Shown: piece after piece, positions 1 to 8,473 of the stretch
How the letters are laid out: each line of letters starts with the position of its first letter
Numbering within the stretch: position 1 is the stretch's first letter
Origin: JANPCX01 sp966211815
Lineage (GTDB): Bacteria > Pseudomonadota > Gammaproteobacteria > Burkholderiales > Burkholderiaceae_C
Length of the DNA: 64,000 bases
Assembly (NCBI GenBank): GCA_966211815.1
Contig: CBIHOD010000013.1
Span: 1 to 64,000 of the forward strand
Direction of reading: 5' to 3'
Notes under the pieces: model-generated
What the model saw: the letters and a program-made list of their open reading frames with translations, nothing else
The model's database searches: none
What the model was told of the DNA's origin: nothing
Position numbers and translations under genes: made by a program

Positions 1-61
1 AGGTGCGGGTGCGGGTGCGGGTGCAGGTGCGGGTGCAGGTGCGGGTGCGGGTGCGGGTGCA
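1..61. repeat. hexanucleotide repeat GGTGCG/GGTGCA
   Basis: About ten head-to-tail copies of GGTGC(G/A) that degenerate to the right, to about position 135. Read on the minus strand they encode the Ala-Pro linker. Six-base units keep the frame, so slippage would change linker length without truncating the protein. The array probably continues beyond the edge. Confidence 0.85.
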
Positions 62-246
62 AATACAGGCGCAGTTGAAGGTGCGGGTACAGGCGTAGGT
101 GCTGTTGCCGGTGCAAGTGCAGGTGCGGGTGCTTGTGATGATGAAGAAGGGTCCATGGAATCTGATTCGCTCTTGCCCCCACCGCAGCCGGTTGTCAGCA
201 TTGCACTGAAGGCGAGCCAGATCCACTTCGTCTGAACATTAAACAT
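1..246 (-). CDS. partial lipoprotein with Ala-Pro repeat linker
   Basis: The 5' part of a minus-strand gene that runs off the left edge; 82 codons are visible. It starts with an ATG at 246 and opens with a basic/hydrophobic signal ending in the lipobox LTTGC, so Cys21 is the predicted lipidated residue. Next come GGGKSESDS and a Ser stretch, then a run of Ala-Pro dipeptides that continues to the edge. Such PA runs usually act as extended linkers between a lipid anchor and a periplasmic or surface domain. The working domain lies outside the window, so function is unknown. A Gly-Ala frame is open on the other strand, but the clean lipobox and start codon favour this strand. The GH16 lipoprotein at 8632 has a similar signal (VGCGGG), so a carbohydrate-active enzyme is one possibility, by analogy only. 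Confidence 0.6.
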   Translation of the reverse strand, partial: MFNVQTKWIWLAFSAMLTTGCGGGKSESDSMDPSSSSQAPAPALAPATAPTPVPAPSTAPVFAPAPAPAPAPAPAPAPAPAP

Positions 247-984
247 GTGTCGATGTCTCGAAGGTCCATCTGCAGGGAGGCCATTGGCCGTCCCACCCTG
301 ATGTGTAGACGGACCGTCTTAAACACATCCAAAGGAAAGTTTATATGCATCAATAAATAAACCAATCAATAACTACCCTAATCAAATCAGTCGGGCTGAG
401 GCGGTGTCCCATCCATGGCCATGCCAGCCGCCGCGCTGCCACGTGCAACCGATCGGCCCTCTGCATGAATGGTTAGCTTCAACAAACAGTCGTGCATGAA
501 AATGGTCCAAGCCGGCACAACGGCAAGGCCGATGCGCCTGTTGGACCCCTTGACGAACTGGAAGCTGCCGGCTTGGAAGGCCTGATTCCCACTGCGAGAA
601 GTCAGGTTTGCTTCCGTGTCGCGCACCCGTGGCCAAAAGGCGTCAGCGAAAACCTGGCAAGTTGCTGGCAGGCCCTTCCGCACGGAACGGATACCAGTCG
701 TATTGAGGAGCCGATCCGCAAGCTGCGGCGCCTGCCTTGAACGGACGCCCCATGAGGCCACCACCTGCCACCTTGTTCCGCCGTCCCGACGACAGCCCGG
801 CGCTGCATGCCAGCCAGGCGCGCGGCGGAAGGCGCGCAACTGGATGCAATTGGAAAAAGAGGGATCGAAGGAGTTTGCCGGACAGGACGACTTTCTGGTT
901 GCTCGACCAAGCGGTCAAGGGAAGTGGCCTTTCATGGCGGGCCGAAGGCCAGCAGACCGGGCTTCCGGTGGAGGCGGCCCTGGC
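247..984. other. long region without a supported gene
   Basis: About 740 bases. The part next to the lipoprotein (about 310-395) is AT-rich for this genome and probably carries its promoter, but I cannot fix a -35/-10 pair. Several overlapping frames are open between 382 and 1020 on both strands. None has a recognisable domain, a convincing ribosome binding site or a good start. The minus frame ending at 387 looks most protein-like in its last 65 residues and could be a decayed gene. Confidence 0.5.
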
Positions 985-1011
985 CAAAAGAACGCGCCCG
1001 TTGCGGGCGCT
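985..1011 (-). terminator. Rho-independent terminator of the AI-2E permease gene
   Basis: Read on the minus strand: a perfect 7-bp GC stem, GCGCCCG/CGGGCGC, with a CAA loop, followed by GTTCTTTT. It lies just past the stop codon at 1020. Confidence 0.75.
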
Positions 1012-1019
1012 CACGCTGT

Positions 1020-2093
1020 CTAGGACTTGCCGCCCGCCTCGCCTTCGACCCCGTGCGCTGAGGAGAAAAGGTCCCACACGGCGATGAACATCGCGGCGAT
1101 GGCCGGGCCGATGACGAAGCCGTTCAAGCCGAACAGCGCCATGCCGCCCACGGTGGAAACCAGCACCAGCCAATCGGGCATTTTCGTGTCCTTGCCGACA
1201 AGCAAAGGCCGCAACAGGTTGTCGACCAGCCCGATGACGACGACGCCCCACACGACCAGCCCCAGCCCTTGGGCCAGCTCCCCGGTCGCGAGCAGGTAGG
1301 CCGCCACCGGTCCCCACACCAAGCCCGCGCCCACGGCCGGCAGCAGTGACAACACCGCCATCAGCACCGACCACAGCAGCGCGCCGTGGATGTCGAGGAA
1401 CCAGAATGCGACGCCGCCCAACGCGCCCTGCGTGGCCGCCACCACGACGTTGCCTTTGACGGTGGCGCGGATCACGGTGGCGAACTTCGTGCCCAGTTGC
1501 CGCTTGTGCGCCGTCTCCAGCGGCACGGCGTCGAAAATTCGCCGTTGCAGCGCCGTGCCGTCGCGCAGCAGGAAGTACAGCACGTACAGCATGACGAAGA
1601 AGTCGACGACCAGGTCGAACGTGACCTGGCCGATCAGCAACGCTTTCGCGGCGATGGCCTGGCTGCCCGCGGTCATCGCCCCCACCACCCGCTTTTGCAG
1701 GCCGGCGAAGTCGTGCAGGCCGAAGCGCCGGAGCAAATCAGACAACCAATGTGGCAGCGAATCGAACACCTGCCGCGCATAGCGCCCGATGTCGATCTCG
1801 CCCGACTGCACATGTTGCACCAGGGTGCCCGCCTCCCCGGCGAGCGATGCGGCCACCAGGCTCACCGGCAGCACGACCACCAGCATGCAAACGCCGATGG
1901 TCGCGAATGTCGCCAGGTTGGGCCGGTCGCCCACACGCCGCAGGAACCAACGCCGCATCGGGGCGAACAACAACGCCAGCACGGCCGCCCAGAACAGCGC
2001 GCCGGCGAATGGCCAGAGGATCCAGATGAATGCCAGCGTGACGACGACGAGCAGCAGGAGGAAGGTGGCACGCTCGAGTTTGAAGGGCCGCAT
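1020..2093 (-). CDS. AI-2E family transporter (PerM/YdiK type permease)
   Basis: A 357-residue integral membrane protein of the AI-2E exporter family. It opens with a basic stretch and a long hydrophobic helix (residues about 8-50), has a large amphipathic middle section, and ends in a cluster of helices with the typical FGLNGFVIGPAIAAM near the C-terminus. Family members have about eight membrane segments; some export autoinducer-2, others act in ion homeostasis, and sequence alone does not say which. The ATG at 2093 was chosen because MRPFKLERATFLL matches the usual family N-terminus; the frame stays open upstream, but that extra part is low-complexity and Arg/Pro-rich. It is 116 bases downstream of the GNAT-like gene and ends at a terminator. 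Confidence 0.85.
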   Translation of the reverse strand: MRPFKLERATFLLLLVVVTLAFIWILWPFAGALFWAAVLALLFAPMRRWFLRRVGDRPNLATFATIGVCMLVVVLPVSLVAASLAGEAGTLVQHVQSGEIDIGRYARQVFDSLPHWLSDLLRRFGLHDFAGLQKRVVGAMTAGSQAIAAKALLIGQVTFDLVVDFFVMLYVLYFLLRDGTALQRRIFDAVPLETAHKRQLGTKFATVIRATVKGNVVVAATQGALGGVAFWFLDIHGALLWSVLMAVLSLLPAVGAGLVWGPVAAYLLATGELAQGLGLVVWGVVVIGLVDNLLRPLLVGKDTKMPDWLVLVSTVGGMALFGLNGFVIGPAIAAMFIAVWDLFSSAHGVEGEAGGKS

Positions 2094-2209
2094 GGCGAGG
2101 TGGGCTCGTTGGAGGGGCCAGATGATAACCACCGCGGGAGGGCAGGTCCGCGGTTTGAATCGACCGGGGTGTGGAGGACGCCCGCCGCCCAGGAGGACCC
2201 ACGCGCCTT

Positions 2210-2971
2210 TCAGAACGTGGCGCCCTCCAATTCCTGGGCCGCGGCGACGGGAGGGGCCTGCGGAATGACCCAGCGCGGCACCAGCGCGGCGGCCAGTCGC
2301 AGTACACGGGTCGGCAACATCAGCACGAGCGGGCGCGTCCATTGGAAAGGCACCCGGGTGCGCAGGATGGCGCCGTGGTCTCGCGAAGCTTCGTGGGGAA
2401 AGTAGTTCTCCCGCACCGCGACGACTTCCCGGAACCCTTTGCCATGGTAGTAACGCAGCTGGGGGTCCAGGGGCAGGCCGGCCCGCGTGGCCCGCGCATA
2501 CGCTTCAACCGACGCGCCGGGATTGCGAGACAGATGGCGCGACAGGCCCGGCATCGGGGAGCCCAGGTAGGCGTGACGCTGGCCGCGCCGGATGGCGTCG
2601 AGGTATTGGAACGCGATCAGCTGCAATGCCGCGGCGGGCTCGATGCTGGTCAGGCTGATCCCGAAGAGCGCACGTCCAGCGTAGGGCGTGCGCGGCGAGT
2701 CCGTGCCGGAGAGTTCGGCGCTGGTCTTCCAGTCGCCGGGCTTGACCCATTCGGCCTCGTTCGTGGGTTTGCAGAACAGCGAGGCGAGCAATTCCCCGGT
2801 TTCTTCATCGAAGGCCCCGTTGCACAACTCGGGGAACGCGGCGAGGCGGGCGCGGAAATCTTCCGCCGAAGCGGCTTGTTCCCGGGTCCATTGACTGCGC
2901 TCCAGGGCGAGCAGCGCGGGAATGTCGCCGAGGCGGAGGTAACGGGTGGTGATGCGACGTGGTGGGTTCAT
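2210..2971 (-). CDS. GNAT-like acyltransferase, paralogue A
   Basis: A 253-residue protein with GNAT-type features: an N-terminal RYLRLGDIPALLALE strand-helix, a KP-containing central part, and a C-terminal RYYHGKGFREVVAV that resembles the last GNAT strand-helix. Acceptor and donor are unknown. It is clearly paralogous to the protein at 26298-27074: long shared blocks include GELLASLFCKPT, YLGSPMPGL, GLPLDPQLRYY and YFPHEAS. It lies between lplT and the AI-2E permease on the same strand. The ATG at 2971 gives an N-terminus matching the paralogue; no strong ribosome binding site precedes it. The fold call is moderately sure; no specific reaction can be named. Confidence 0.6.
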   Translation of the reverse strand: MNPPRRITTRYLRLGDIPALLALERSQWTREQAASAEDFRARLAAFPELCNGAFDEETGELLASLFCKPTNEAEWVKPGDWKTSAELSGTDSPRTPYAGRALFGISLTSIEPAAALQLIAFQYLDAIRRGQRHAYLGSPMPGLSRHLSRNPGASVEAYARATRAGLPLDPQLRYYHGKGFREVVAVRENYFPHEASRDHGAILRTRVPFQWTRPLVLMLPTRVLRLAAALVPRWVIPQAPPVAAAQELEGATF

Positions 2972-3088
2972 GGCTGGGGCAAGAAAGTTGATGGTGTCTA
3001 CCGGAGACCGGGGGCGCCGAAGATCATTCGCTGCGTTGCCGGCCTCTTGCCGAGCCGCGCATGTTGGGCGTCGCATGTGACCCTGTCG

Positions 3089-4390
3089 TTAAGTATGCGT
3101 GACACCGCACCGGGCCGAAGCGCCCGGCGCCGACGGAGACGGTGCGGGACCGGCGTGCCGCCGGCGCCATGCCAAGGTCGCCATGGCCAGGGTGGTGGCC
3201 GCCCCGAGGCCCGCCAACACGATCGAGGCGGGCAAATCGAGCCACAGCAGCCCGGCATAGACCGCCAGCATCGCCAGGAGGCTGAGGTTTTCATTGAATC
3301 CCTGGACCGCGATCGCTCCCCCCGCCCCGGCCAGCGCCAGGCCGCGCTGCTGCAGCAGCGCGTTCATCGGCACGGCGACCACGCCCCCGAGCGATCCCAT
3401 CAGCAGGAACACCGGCCAAGCGAACCCGAAGCTGGACGCCGTGGCGGCCAAAGGCGGCAACAGCCCCAATGCCATGCCGACGGGCAACACCCGCTTCGAC
3501 CGAGCCAATGGAATCCAACGTCCCGCCGCGGCCGCGCCGGCGATGAAGCCGACGGCGATCGCTACTTGGAGCCAGGCGGCTTTGCCCAAGGGCATTCCCA
3601 GGGCTTCGGTTCCCCAGCGCAAAGCCACGAGCTGCAGCACGGCGGTGATGCCCCAAAGCCAGGCGCACACGGCCAATGCCAGGCCGCTGTCGGCGTCCCG
3701 CCAAATCCTGCAATGGCCCTTCCAGAACTCGCCGGCCAGCCTGCCGGGTTGGAGTTCAGCGCCCGCGCGGCGGCCCAACCCGGAAGGCGCCGCCAGATCC
3801 AGGAGCAAAGCCAAGCCATAGGCCAGGGTCAACCCCGCGATCGGTCCCTCCAGCCCCATCAAACCCGGCGTCTCCAATCCCAGCCATTGGGCAGGCGCCA
3901 TGGGCGACGGCGGGCGTGGGTGCGACTGCCAGTGACTCAACGACACACCCCCCAGGACGGTGCCGAGCAACCCGGCGCCGACAGTCGCTGTTTCGAACCA
4001 CGCATTCATCGCGACCCGCCGGGATGCAGGAGTCAGCTCGGATGCCAACCCCATCTTGGCCGGGCCGTGCACCGCGGCGCCGAGTCCGAGAGCGGCAAAC
4101 GCGGCCAAGGGATGCCACCCCATCCACAACGCCGCCATGCCTGCCAGCTTGACCAGATTCATGCAAAGCATCAGGGATCTTTTCCGGAAGAAATCCGCCA
4201 GGGGCCCCGCGAATGGCGCGAACGCCACGCACGACACGGTGGCCGACAGTTTGAGCACCGGTGCCCACCAGGCCGGCCGGCCTTGCCGGGCGAGCAGCTC
4301 CATCGCGACGATCAGCAAGGCGCTGTCGGCCAGCACGGCGGTGAACTGCCCGCCCACCAACCGGAAAAATCCCGCGTGCATGCCGCGCAT
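3089..4390 (-). CDS. lplT: lysophospholipid transporter LplT (MFS)
   Basis: A 433-residue major facilitator superfamily protein. LplT moves lysophospholipids across the inner membrane for re-acylation by Aas. Recognised from the N-terminal GGQFTAVLADSALLIVA, then PFAGPLADFFRKRSLML (the MFS loop 2-3 signature region), HGPAKMGLASELTP and FETATVGAGLLGTVLGG, which follow the LplT pattern block by block. Twelve hydrophobic segments are apparent. The ATG at 4390 is preceded by GGAAGGG eight bases upstream, better than the other in-frame starts at 4444 and 4381. No aas gene is in the window, so the partner acyltransferase is elsewhere or the two GNAT-like proteins are unrelated to it. Confidence 0.85.
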   Translation of the reverse strand: MRGMHAGFFRLVGGQFTAVLADSALLIVAMELLARQGRPAWWAPVLKLSATVSCVAFAPFAGPLADFFRKRSLMLCMNLVKLAGMAALWMGWHPLAAFAALGLGAAVHGPAKMGLASELTPASRRVAMNAWFETATVGAGLLGTVLGGVSLSHWQSHPRPPSPMAPAQWLGLETPGLMGLEGPIAGLTLAYGLALLLDLAAPSGLGRRAGAELQPGRLAGEFWKGHCRIWRDADSGLALAVCAWLWGITAVLQLVALRWGTEALGMPLGKAAWLQVAIAVGFIAGAAAAGRWIPLARSKRVLPVGMALGLLPPLAATASSFGFAWPVFLLMGSLGGVVAVPMNALLQQRGLALAGAGGAIAVQGFNENLSLLAMLAVYAGLLWLDLPASIVLAGLGAATTLAMATLAWRRRHAGPAPSPSAPGASARCGVTHT

Positions 4391-4824
4391 CAGTCTTGCC
4401 CTTCCCGATGGTCGCCGAGCGATGGCGCGAAGGCGGTCTCGCACGGCGACGATTTCGGCCCAGGGACTGGTCGGCCGCGCGTTGGCGAAGGCAGAGACGC
4501 GGCCGGGTCGAGCGAAGGGAACCTGGAAGAGGGTGGAAGGAGCAGGGCGCGGATGCTCTGCGCAGGAGAGGCGGTGGGTGTGCGATGACGCATGGGAGTC
4601 GGGCCCGGGGAACCGCTTTTGGCAGTGCCCTTCCCGTCTGGAGTGGGTAGGCGCGCATCGTCTTGTCTGCCGATGACAGGGCCGTGTCAGGTGGAGAATG
4701 ACGATTTACTTCGGTTGGACACCGAAGATGAGGCATCTCGAAAACCGAGTGGAATGGATCAGAAAGAATCCATTGCATGTCTTGTCGATCAGATCGACCC
4801 TGATTGGTCGGAAGGCATCAAACC
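4391..4824. other. intergenic region between lplT and the zinc-ribbon gene
   Basis: This 434-base gap separates divergent genes, so it should hold both promoters. I see no convincing gene: frames here are continuations or antisense of lplT. Composition drops toward AT near 4690-4800. No tRNA, riboswitch or terminator structure was recognised. Confidence 0.5.
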
Positions 4825-5223
4825 ATGCGCAATGTCAAAGGTGCGGCAGTCGACCCTGACTCACCAGCAGTATCGAAATTCAAATCGAGCCATCGCCGGT
4901 TCGTCTTCTGCATCGCCCTCGTGGCGGCGTATTCCCTGTGCGTCGGCCTGGCATCGAGGTTCGTCGATTTGGAGCCGTACGCGCCGTGCCTCACGATCGG
5001 TGTTTTTGTCGTCGTCTTGGTGGCCCTTTGGGGCGCGTTCGGATTCCGGTGCCCCGTCTGCGGCGCGGTCCCCAAAGCGCGTCAGGCCTCCCTCACGAGC
5101 CATGAAATCGCCTATTCGTCTTCGGTCGCGCTCATCCCCAAGCAGTGCGGCAAATGCGGCGTGAGCTTCCAGGCCCCTGGACCGACCCCGGAGAAGCCCA
5201 CCGACAGCGGCCACGCGTCGTGA
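4825..5223 (+). CDS. two-TM zinc-ribbon membrane protein, unknown function
   Basis: A 132-residue protein. Two hydrophobic segments (about residues 23-45 and 52-73) form a membrane hairpin. A soluble tail holds RCPVC and QCGKC, a four-cysteine zinc-ribbon pattern about 30 residues apart. The tail ends in a polar, Pro-containing stretch. The ATG at 4825 follows GGAAGG by nine bases. No named family was recognised; small membrane zinc ribbons of this kind are usually annotated as hypothetical. It is divergent from lplT and upstream of the ABC exporter, with a 380-base gap that argues against a tight operon. Confidence 0.65.
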   Translation: MRNVKGAAVDPDSPAVSKFKSSHRRFVFCIALVAAYSLCVGLASRFVDLEPYAPCLTIGVFVVVLVALWGAFGFRCPVCGAVPKARQASLTSHEIAYSSSVALIPKQCGKCGVSFQAPGPTPEKPTDSGHAS

Positions 5224-5606
5224 GCCGCCCGAGCTTGGGCAAGCGTCCGCAAACGGCCGACGTCCGAAAACCAGGATGAGCGCTTCGGGCACCGGTCCAC
5301 CGCGGGGCCAGGTCGTCCGCCTCGCCGATGCCTTTGCGGTTCGCCCGCCACCTCCCGGCCTGTGCGGACCAGGCCCGGCGCACCGGGGCGGCGGTTTTCC
5401 GGTGGCGCCTGGCGACGGGAAGTCTTTTCCAGTCGGGCCGTCCCGCTGGGGATTCCCGGGGGGCCGCCCCCACGAGGCGGCGAGCGCCTCTGTCGTACGC
5501 CAGCGCGGCCGGCTGTCTGACGCGGCGACCGGGCCCGGCGGCTTACGCTGGCGGCATCGACAGGCCACAACGCCTTTTGCAACTTCAGTGCCGCTCGCCC
5601 AGCCGA
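5224..5606. other. intergenic region before the ABC exporter
   Basis: This 383-base stretch has very high GC. The frame of the ABC gene is open through it, but the translation is Arg/Pro/Ala-rich without membrane or domain character. A minus-strand frame (5132-5473) looks equally artefactual. No promoter or structured RNA could be assigned. Confidence 0.45.
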
Positions 5607-7361
5607 ATGCGACCGACTTTCCGGAAAAACAAAAACCGAACACAACGGCCGCCCCGGCTGTCCATGGCGGCCTGGCTCCAATTCCTGCGGCTGGCCAAGC
5701 CCTATTGGCAGGGCGACAAGAAGAGGGCGGCATGGACCATGCTCGGCCTGATCGCCTTGCTGATGCTGGCCGAGACCCAGTTGGCGGTGCTGTTGAACGC
5801 GCGCACCGGGGAGATGATCTCGGCCCTGGCCGCGCGCGAATCCGACCGATTCTGGAGCGCCGTGGCGAGCTGCCTGCTGGTGCTGGCCTTCGCCGTGCCG
5901 GTCTACGCCATCTACTACTACATGCGCGACGTGTTCTCGAACCACTGGCGCAAGTGGCTCACCGGGCGCTTCCTCGACGGCTACCTCGGCAGGCGCCGCT
6001 ACTACGAGCTGGGCATGCAGGGGGATATCGACAACCCCGACCAGCGAATCAGCGAGGACATCAACGCCTTCACCGGCCGGTCGATCCACTTCCTGCTGAT
6101 CTTCCTCGGCGCCTTGATGCAGCTCGTGGCTTTCAGCGCGGTGCTGTGGTCCATCTCCAAGCTGCTGGTGGCCCTTCTCGCGGTCTACGCGACGCTGGGC
6201 ACTTTCGTGGCGCTGTATGTGTTCGGCTCGCCGCTGATCCAGTTGAACTTCTGGCAGCTGCGGCGCGAGGCGGACTTCCGCTTCGGGCTCATGCGGCTGC
6301 GCGAGAACGCCGAGTCGATCGCCTTCTACCGCGGCGAAGCCCAGGAGCGGTCCCACATCGAGGGCCGCTTCGAACTGGTTTTCCAGAACTACGCCAGGTT
6401 GATCAAGAAACAGCGGTCGCTCAACCTCTACCAGCGCGCGTTCAGCCAACTCACCCTGGTGGTGCCGAGCGTGGTGCTGGCCGCCGATGTGCTGGCCGGG
6501 CGGATGGAAGTGGGCCGCGCGGTGCAGGCCGCCGGCGCGTTCACCGTCATCCTCGCGGCAGTCTCCCTGATCGTCGACAACTTCGAAAGCCTGAGCCGTT
6601 TCGTTGCGGGCATCGGCCGGCTCGACGCGTTGTCCCAGTGGGTGCTCGAACCGCGGCAGGGCCAGGCGCCGGGCGGCGACGGCGGGAGTGAGATCCAGAG
6701 CCGGGAGGGCGATTCGATCCGGCTGGAAACGCTGACGCTCTTCACGCCCGGGCGGGAGCAGCTGTTGATCCAGGACCTGGACCTGGCCCTGGCGCCCGGC
6801 GAGGGCTTGCTGATCACCGGCGTCAGCGGTTGCGGCAAGAGTTCGCTGTTGCGCGCGATCGCGGGGCTGTGGCGCTGCGGGACCGGCGTGGTGCACACGC
6901 CCGGCCACCAGGACGTCCTCTTCCTGCCGCAACGCCCCTACCTGCAGGTGGGCACGCTGCGCAGCCAACTGATCTACCCCGGCAGGCAGACCGACCTGAC
7001 CGACGAACGCCTGCTGGCCATCCTCGACGACGTGCATTTGTCAGGCCTGGCCGAGCGCATGGGCGGCCTCGACGCCGAGCATGAATGGGAGAAGGTGCTT
7101 TCCGCGGGCGAACAGCAGCGCCTGGCCTTCGCCCGCGTGCTGGTCCGGCGGCCGCGCATCGCCATCCTCGACGAAGCCACCAGCGCGCTGGACAGCGGCA
7201 ACGAGGCTTCGCTCTACAAGCGCCTGGTGGACGAGGGCATCACGCTGGTCAGCATCGCCCACCGCCCGGCGGTGTTGCGCTACCACACCCAGGTGCTCGA
7301 ACTCAAAGGCGGCGGGCGGTGGGAACTGCATCCCGCCCAGGGTTATCGGTTCGCGGCCTGA
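5607..7361 (+). CDS. YddA/SbmA-type ABC transporter, fused permease-ATPase
   Basis: A 584-residue half-transporter. The N-terminal half (about residues 25-340) has an SbmA/BacA-like membrane domain with RLAKPYW, VFSNHWRKWLTGRFL and the characteristic NPDQRISEDI. The C-terminal half is an ABC ATPase with Walker A GVSGCGKSS, signature LSAGEQQRLAFAR and Walker B IAILDEATSAL. YddA-like proteins are predicted exporters and SbmA-like ones import peptides; the substrate here is unknown. The ATG at 5607 gives a basic cytoplasmic N-terminus; ATG 5664 (MAAWLQ) is the alternative and neither has a clear ribosome binding site. The monooxygenase-fold gene starts 80 bases downstream. Confidence 0.85.
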   Translation: MRPTFRKNKNRTQRPPRLSMAAWLQFLRLAKPYWQGDKKRAAWTMLGLIALLMLAETQLAVLLNARTGEMISALAARESDRFWSAVASCLLVLAFAVPVYAIYYYMRDVFSNHWRKWLTGRFLDGYLGRRRYYELGMQGDIDNPDQRISEDINAFTGRSIHFLLIFLGALMQLVAFSAVLWSISKLLVALLAVYATLGTFVALYVFGSPLIQLNFWQLRREADFRFGLMRLRENAESIAFYRGEAQERSHIEGRFELVFQNYARLIKKQRSLNLYQRAFSQLTLVVPSVVLAADVLAGRMEVGRAVQAAGAFTVILAAVSLIVDNFESLSRFVAGIGRLDALSQWVLEPRQGQAPGGDGGSEIQSREGDSIRLETLTLFTPGREQLLIQDLDLALAPGEGLLITGVSGCGKSSLLRAIAGLWRCGTGVVHTPGHQDVLFLPQRPYLQVGTLRSQLIYPGRQTDLTDERLLAILDDVHLSGLAERMGGLDAEHEWEKVLSAGEQQRLAFARVLVRRPRIAILDEATSALDSGNEASLYKRLVDEGITLVSIAHRPAVLRYHTQVLELKGGGRWELHPAQGYRFAA

Positions 7362-7441
7362 CAGCGCGGCGCGTCTCCGGCGCGAAGCCCTACAGTCCGC
7401 GGTTTTCCGACTTTCGACAGCACCCAGGGAAAGGCCAAGCC

Positions 7442-7771
7442 GTGTACTCGTCCACTTTCATCTTCGCGACCAGGCAATTCGACGACGCGTTCCACCGCCT
7501 GGACCATGAGATTGCCGCCGCGGCCAAGCGGATCCCGGGCTACCTGGGCGAAGAGTCCTGGGAGAACCCCGCCAACGGCCTGGTCTCGAATGTCTACTAC
7601 TGGGAATCGCTTGAAGCGCTGCAGCAACTGGTGCGGCATCCCCTCCACCTGCGGGCCAAAGCCGCGCAGGAAAACTGGCTGGCCGGCTACCAGGTCGTCG
7701 TCTCGCAGGTGATCCGCACCTATGGCGACTCGGCGCTCGCCCACCTCCTGCCCGTCCACGCCGCGGGCTGA
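7442..7771 (+). CDS. ABM-fold (antibiotic biosynthesis monooxygenase) family protein
   Basis: A 109-residue protein resembling the dimeric alpha/beta-barrel ABM fold. YSSTFIFATRQFDDAFHRLD forms the first strand-helix, YLGEESW the second strand, and VYYWESLEALQQLVRHPLH the typical W-x-S-x-E-A-L-x-x-L pattern with the following HP. Such proteins are small monooxygenases, heme-degrading enzymes or stress proteins; which one cannot be told here. Translation starts at a GTG at 7442, with AGGGAAAGG seven bases upstream. It follows the ABC exporter and converges on the MarR-type gene 27 bases away. Its family identity is more secure than its role. Confidence 0.7.
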   Translation: MYSSTFIFATRQFDDAFHRLDHEIAAAAKRIPGYLGEESWENPANGLVSNVYYWESLEALQQLVRHPLHLRAKAAQENWLAGYQVVVSQVIRTYGDSALAHLLPVHAAG

Positions 7772-7798
7772 GAACACGGGCCGGTGCCGGTACGCCGC

Positions 7799-8362
7799 TC
7801 ACAAGGACGACGCCGCCCGGGCGGCCTGGTCATAAAGACCGGACAACATGCGCAGGTGGCGCGCCAGCCCCGACAGCGATTCGGCGTTGGACAACTCGCC
7901 CTCGACACCGGGCAGCAGGCAGCGGCCGCGCACGGCGCGGAAACGTTCGATCAAGGCAGCGCCTCCCGGCGTCGTGGCGTAGAAGACTTCCTTCCCCACC
8001 TTGCCGCCGCTGACCAGGCCGAGGTTCTGCAGCTTCTTCAGCGAATAGTTGATGACGTGGGTGTCTTCGAAGTTCAGCGTGAAGCAGATGTCTGCCAGTT
8101 TTTTGCCGCGCCCCCGGTGGTGCACGTGGTGCAGCACGAGGATGTCGTTCGCCGCCAGTTCGGATTCGCCCGCCGCCGTCATGCACCTGGCGATCCAGCG
8201 GCTGAACGCGTTGTGGGAAATGATCAATCCGAATTCGAGCTCCGACAGCTCGGCGTGCGGACCGGTGGCCAGGTGCGCGGACGAGAGGATGCGCAGGCGG
8301 CTGTCGGTGTCCGGTGTTTTTTCCTCGAGGGCGGTTTTGTCGGCGGGTCTGGATCGGGGCAT
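7799..8362 (-). CDS. MarR-like winged-helix transcriptional regulator
   Basis: A 187-residue DNA-binding protein. A helical dimerisation segment (FGLIISHNAFSRWIARCM) is followed by a winged helix: NDILVLHHVHHRGRGKKLADIC, then the recognition helix region THVINYSLKKLQNLGLV and the wing SGGKVGKEVFYATTPGG. It belongs to the MarR-type winged-helix proteins of proteobacteria; ligand unknown. The ATG at 8362 was chosen because the frame upstream is low-complexity. It is divergent from the GH16 gene, and the 269-base gap holds an AT-rich inverted-repeat array, a plausible operator for autoregulation and GH16 control. Confidence 0.75.
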   Translation of the reverse strand: MPRSRPADKTALEEKTPDTDSRLRILSSAHLATGPHAELSELEFGLIISHNAFSRWIARCMTAAGESELAANDILVLHHVHHRGRGKKLADICFTLNFEDTHVINYSLKKLQNLGLVSGGKVGKEVFYATTPGGAALIERFRAVRGRCLLPGVEGELSNAESLSGLARHLRMLSGLYDQAARAASSL

Positions 8363-8473
8363 GCGGGGCCTGTCTGGAAAAGGGGGTTGGGAAGGGGGGG
8401 CGCCGCGCCGGGCGGTCCCGGCGTCGGGATGACGCGCCCGTCCGGCACGCGTGCGGAATAAAAGAGAAACATC

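Noticed and set aside
2..235. Plus-strand Gly-Ala repeat frame
   Set aside because: The opposite strand has a start codon, signal peptide and lipobox; the plus frame has only the repeat.
387..839. Minus-strand frame of 150 codons
   Set aside because: The last 65 residues look protein-like, but there is no start signal, domain or conserved neighbour, so I left it as a possible gene remnant.
2171..4588. An 805-codon plus-strand frame across the GNAT-like and lplT genes
   Set aside because: Low-complexity, Gln/Arg/Pro-rich antisense translation; both minus-strand genes have clear family motifs.
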